Part shown: piece by piece, positions 62,028 to 64,000 of the stretch
Numbering within the stretch: position 1 is the first letter of the stretch
Layout: every line of letters begins with the position of its first letter
DNA from: Perlucidibaca wandonensis
GTDB taxonomy: Bacteria > Pseudomonadota > Gammaproteobacteria > Pseudomonadales > Moraxellaceae
Direction of reading: 5' to 3'
DNA: 64,000 nucleotides
Assembly (NCBI RefSeq): GCF_042677145.1
Contig: NZ_JBHTIT010000001.1
Coordinates: 1,302,001-1,366,000 of the forward strand
The notes under the pieces: model-generated
Database searches by the model: none
Told to the model about the DNA's origin: nothing
Seen by the model: the letters and a program-made list of their open reading frames with translations, nothing else
Program-made: the position numbers and the translations under genes

Positions 62028-63512
62028 TTATGCCGTAATAAGCGCTCGCAGCCAGTCGGTTTTCGTCTGCATGAGTTTGCTGTCGCCGCGCGACTCAACA
62101 TTGAGGCGAACCACAGGCTCGGTATTACTCATGCGCAAATTAAAACGCCATTGCTCAAACTCACGAGACACACCATCGAGCATAGACTCACTGACTAGCG
62201 TTTCGTTGTTGGCCTTAACCTCTGCTTGCACAGCGGCATCTACGCGATTGAGTGCAGCGGCGGCATCGTCGACCTTGAAATTAATCTCACCACTGCAGGG
62301 GTAAGCCGCCTGTGCTTCAGCAACCAAACTCGACAGCGGTTTGCCATCGGCGGTTAAACGCTCGAGCAACAATAGCCATGGGATCATGCCGGAATCACAG
62401 CAGTAGAAATCGCGGAAATAATGGTGCGCCGACATCTCACCGCCATAGACCGCACCCTCGCGGCGCAAGGCGCCTTTAATGAAGCTATGGCCACACTTGC
62501 TGACCACCGCACGACCGCCCATCGCCTCCACTTGCGCAATAGTGTTCCAGGTTAAGCGTGTGTCATAACACACCGCGCCATTGGGCTCGTACTTGAGTAA
62601 CTGCGTGCCGAGCAAGGCCACCAAATAATAGCCCTCGATAAACGCACCGGTTTCATCAAAGAAAAAGCAGCGATCAAAGTCGCCATCCCAGGCAATGCCC
62701 AAATCAGCTTTTTGCTCGCGCACAACACTGGCGGTGTCTTCTTGGCATTTTGCCAACATAGGATTAGGCACGCCGTTGGGGAACTGTCCATCGGGCGTGT
62801 GAAATACGCGTGTGATGTCTAGCTTGAGGCCTTCGGCGATATTGTCAAAAAATGGGCCGGCACAGCCATTGCCAGCGTTCACAACGACTTTTAATGGCGT
62901 ATCGCGTTGCGCGAGCTCGGCTTTTAACTTGGGGAAATCAACGAAAGAGCGGACTTTTTCGCGATAGGTGTCGGCAATTGGCATTTTTGCGTGCAACTGC
63001 GGGTCTGCTTGATATTGGTCGCCGTTAGTTAGCGGGCCAAAGTTATAAGACTGCACGCCAGCTTCAGCTGCCTGCTCGTTTAGCAGTTGCCGCGTCAGCA
63101 CTTCCATTTCTGCCAAACCATCATCGCCGCTAATCGGCCGCGACTCATAACGCACCATCTTAATACCGTTATCGCCCACCGGATTGTGGCTTGCGGTAAT
63201 CATCACGCCGCCGCCCATGACTTCGCCATTCAAGCCCGATGAGCCCGCCGCGTGATACACCATCTCGGTGCCAGCCAAACCAATATCGCGCGTCGCCACA
63301 CCTTCGGCATTCAGCCCTGCCGCCAAGGCCCGCGCAAAATCCTCGCTGGTGTCACGAATATCGTAGCCAATCGCCACCGGCCCCTGCGGCTGAATCACTC
63401 GCGCATAAGCCCGACCAATCGCATACACCATGTCGATATGCAGCTGCGCCGGCACTGGCCCACGCACGTCATAGGCTTTGAAAGCAGGAAGTTTTTGCAA
63501 GGGCGTAGTCAT
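62028..63512 (-). CDS. manB: Phosphomannomutase/phosphoglucomutase
   Basis: Interconverts hexose 6- and 1-phosphates for GDP-mannose or UDP-glucose. The 494-residue protein has FKAYDVRGPVPAQL at the N-terminus, the phosphoserine in GGGVMITASHNPVGDNGIKM near 103, the metal site WDGDFDRCFFFDE near 260, GGEMSAHHYF near 350 and a C-terminal RMSNTEPVVRLNVE. Sugar specificity cannot be fixed by sequence; AlgC or CpsG are close relatives. Confidence 0.92.
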   Translation of the reverse strand: MTTPLQKLPAFKAYDVRGPVPAQLHIDMVYAIGRAYARVIQPQGPVAIGYDIRDTSEDFARALAAGLNAEGVATRDIGLAGTEMVYHAAGSSGLNGEVMGGGVMITASHNPVGDNGIKMVRYESRPISGDDGLAEMEVLTRQLLNEQAAEAGVQSYNFGPLTNGDQYQADPQLHAKMPIADTYREKVRSFVDFPKLKAELAQRDTPLKVVVNAGNGCAGPFFDNIAEGLKLDITRVFHTPDGQFPNGVPNPMLAKCQEDTASVVREQKADLGIAWDGDFDRCFFFDETGAFIEGYYLVALLGTQLLKYEPNGAVCYDTRLTWNTIAQVEAMGGRAVVSKCGHSFIKGALRREGAVYGGEMSAHHYFRDFYCCDSGMIPWLLLLERLTADGKPLSSLVAEAQAAYPCSGEINFKVDDAAAALNRVDAAVQAEVKANNETLVSESMLDGVSREFEQWRFNLRMSNTEPVVRLNVESRGDSKLMQTKTDWLRALITA

Positions 63513-63567
63513 AAAAGGCCTTAATAGATAAAGATGAATAATGTTGGCAGAAACTTAGTACGAAAAT

Positions 63568-64000
63568 CTAAAACACATCCCCACGGCCAATGCCCACGTA
63601 CGTGAAGCCCTGCTCGCGAAGATAGTCGGGATTGTAGACATTGCGGCCATCGAGGATGAATGGCTGGCGCAGGCCGGCGCGTATGCGGGCGTAGTCTGGG
63701 CTTTGGAAAATCTCCCAAGCGGTGACCACAATGAGGGCATCCGCGCCAGCTGAAGCCGCGCTCGAAGAACAGTTCAGCACATCATATGGCTGATCAACGA
63801 TCTCGAGCAGCGGCTGATCCGGATAGCATTCGCGCAAGCTTTGGGCGGCGAGCGGATCGTAGACGCGGGTGCGCGCGCCTTGGGCCCAGAGGGCTTGCAG
63901 CAGTGGGTGCACGGCGGAGTCTTGCACGCTGGCGGAGTTGGGTTTGTAGGCGGCGCCCCAGATGGCGAAGCAGCGACCGCTGAGGTCGCCTTCGAAATAG
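63568..64000 (-). CDS. ugd: UDP-glucose 6-dehydrogenase, C-terminal part
   Basis: The frame continues past the right edge, so only about 143 residues are seen. It is the UDP-binding C-terminal domain of the UDP-glucose/GDP-mannose dehydrogenase family: CFAIWGAAYKPNSASVQDS, then VYDPLAAQSLRECYP, ALIVVTAWEIFQSPDYA, and LDGRNVYNPDYLREQGFTY. The usual text is GLAFKPxTDDxRES; here KPNSASVQDS departs from it, with Gln for the arginine. The family is clear; Ugd is the best call, but other sugar dehydrogenases are possible. Confidence 0.8.
   Translation of the reverse strand, partial: YFEGDLSGRCFAIWGAAYKPNSASVQDSAVHPLLQALWAQGARTRVYDPLAAQSLRECYPDQPLLEIVDQPYDVLNCSSSAASAGADALIVVTAWEIFQSPDYARIRAGLRQPFILDGRNVYNPDYLREQGFTYVGIGRGDVF

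Noticed and set aside
1..64000. CRISPR arrays, prophages, intact insertion sequences, toxin-antitoxin pairs
   Set aside because: No spaced direct repeats, transposase or phage structural genes were recognised; apart from the left 1 kb the content is conserved housekeeping.

Overview
The window looks like a chromosomal segment of a Gram-negative gammaproteobacterium, most likely of the order Pseudomonadales. Evidence: RNase E with a long disordered tail, LPS genes (kdsB, lpxK, msbA), a Lol lipoprotein system, and three gene orders known from Pseudomonas: rne/rluC/HAD/sppA/yceD/rpmF/plsX/fab/pabC/mltG/tmk/holB/tatD, murB/ptp/kdsB/ycaR/lpxK/exbD/exbB/comEC/DUF2062/lol, and gacA-like/uvrC/pgsA/tRNA-Gly. 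A wax ester synthase, an acyl-CoA synthetase and a membrane desaturase suggest a lipid-storing member, perhaps near Moraxellaceae. I cannot name a genus.

Layout. 1-1012: the end of a decayed integron. A cassette-type gene runs off the left edge behind a GTTAGGC core site, next to the C-terminal remnant of an integron integrase, then tRNA-Ser(GGA). 1254-6533 (+): kup, acyl-CoA synthetase, wax ester synthase. 6594-9417 (-): ABC exporter and a DUF5995-like lipoprotein. 9577-12072 (-): etfBA and a TetR regulator. 12144-24396 (-): the fatty acid/cell-growth cluster from rluC to tatD. 24440-24959: long structured rne leader. 24960-27989 (+): rne. 28095-37109 (-): murB, phosphatase, LPS genes, msbA, exbBD, comEC. 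37201-40549: DUF2062 protein (+), lolCD (-), glycerophosphodiesterase (+). 40616-46783 (-): M48 lipoprotein, glpD, murI, tRNA-Gly, pgsA, uvrC; then a GacA-like regulator (-), pbpG (+), ygjP/recQ (-), yecA (+), trhO/bolA (-), desaturase (+), nfeD/qmcA/grxD (-), argDF (+), spoU/galE/glpK, rfaH, manB and a truncated ugd (-).

The genes join up around lipid and envelope metabolism. FabD/FabG/AcpP/FabF and PlsX make acyl chains and start phospholipids, PgsA makes phosphatidylglycerolphosphate, and the acyl-CoA synthetase, wax ester synthase and ETF connect storage lipid with beta-oxidation. GlpK, GlpD and the phosphodiesterase process glycerol. KdsB, LpxK and MsbA build and move lipid A; GalE, ManB and Ugd supply nucleotide sugars and RfaH would aid long surface-polysaccharide transcripts.

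The most notable observations are the degenerate integron boundary, a GacA-like regulator whose receiver has lost its phosphorylation residues but keeps its DNA-binding domain, and a near-consensus promoter with a GC-rich discriminator that would make an almost leaderless yceD-rpmF-plsX mRNA. No CRISPR array, prophage or intact insertion sequence was seen.
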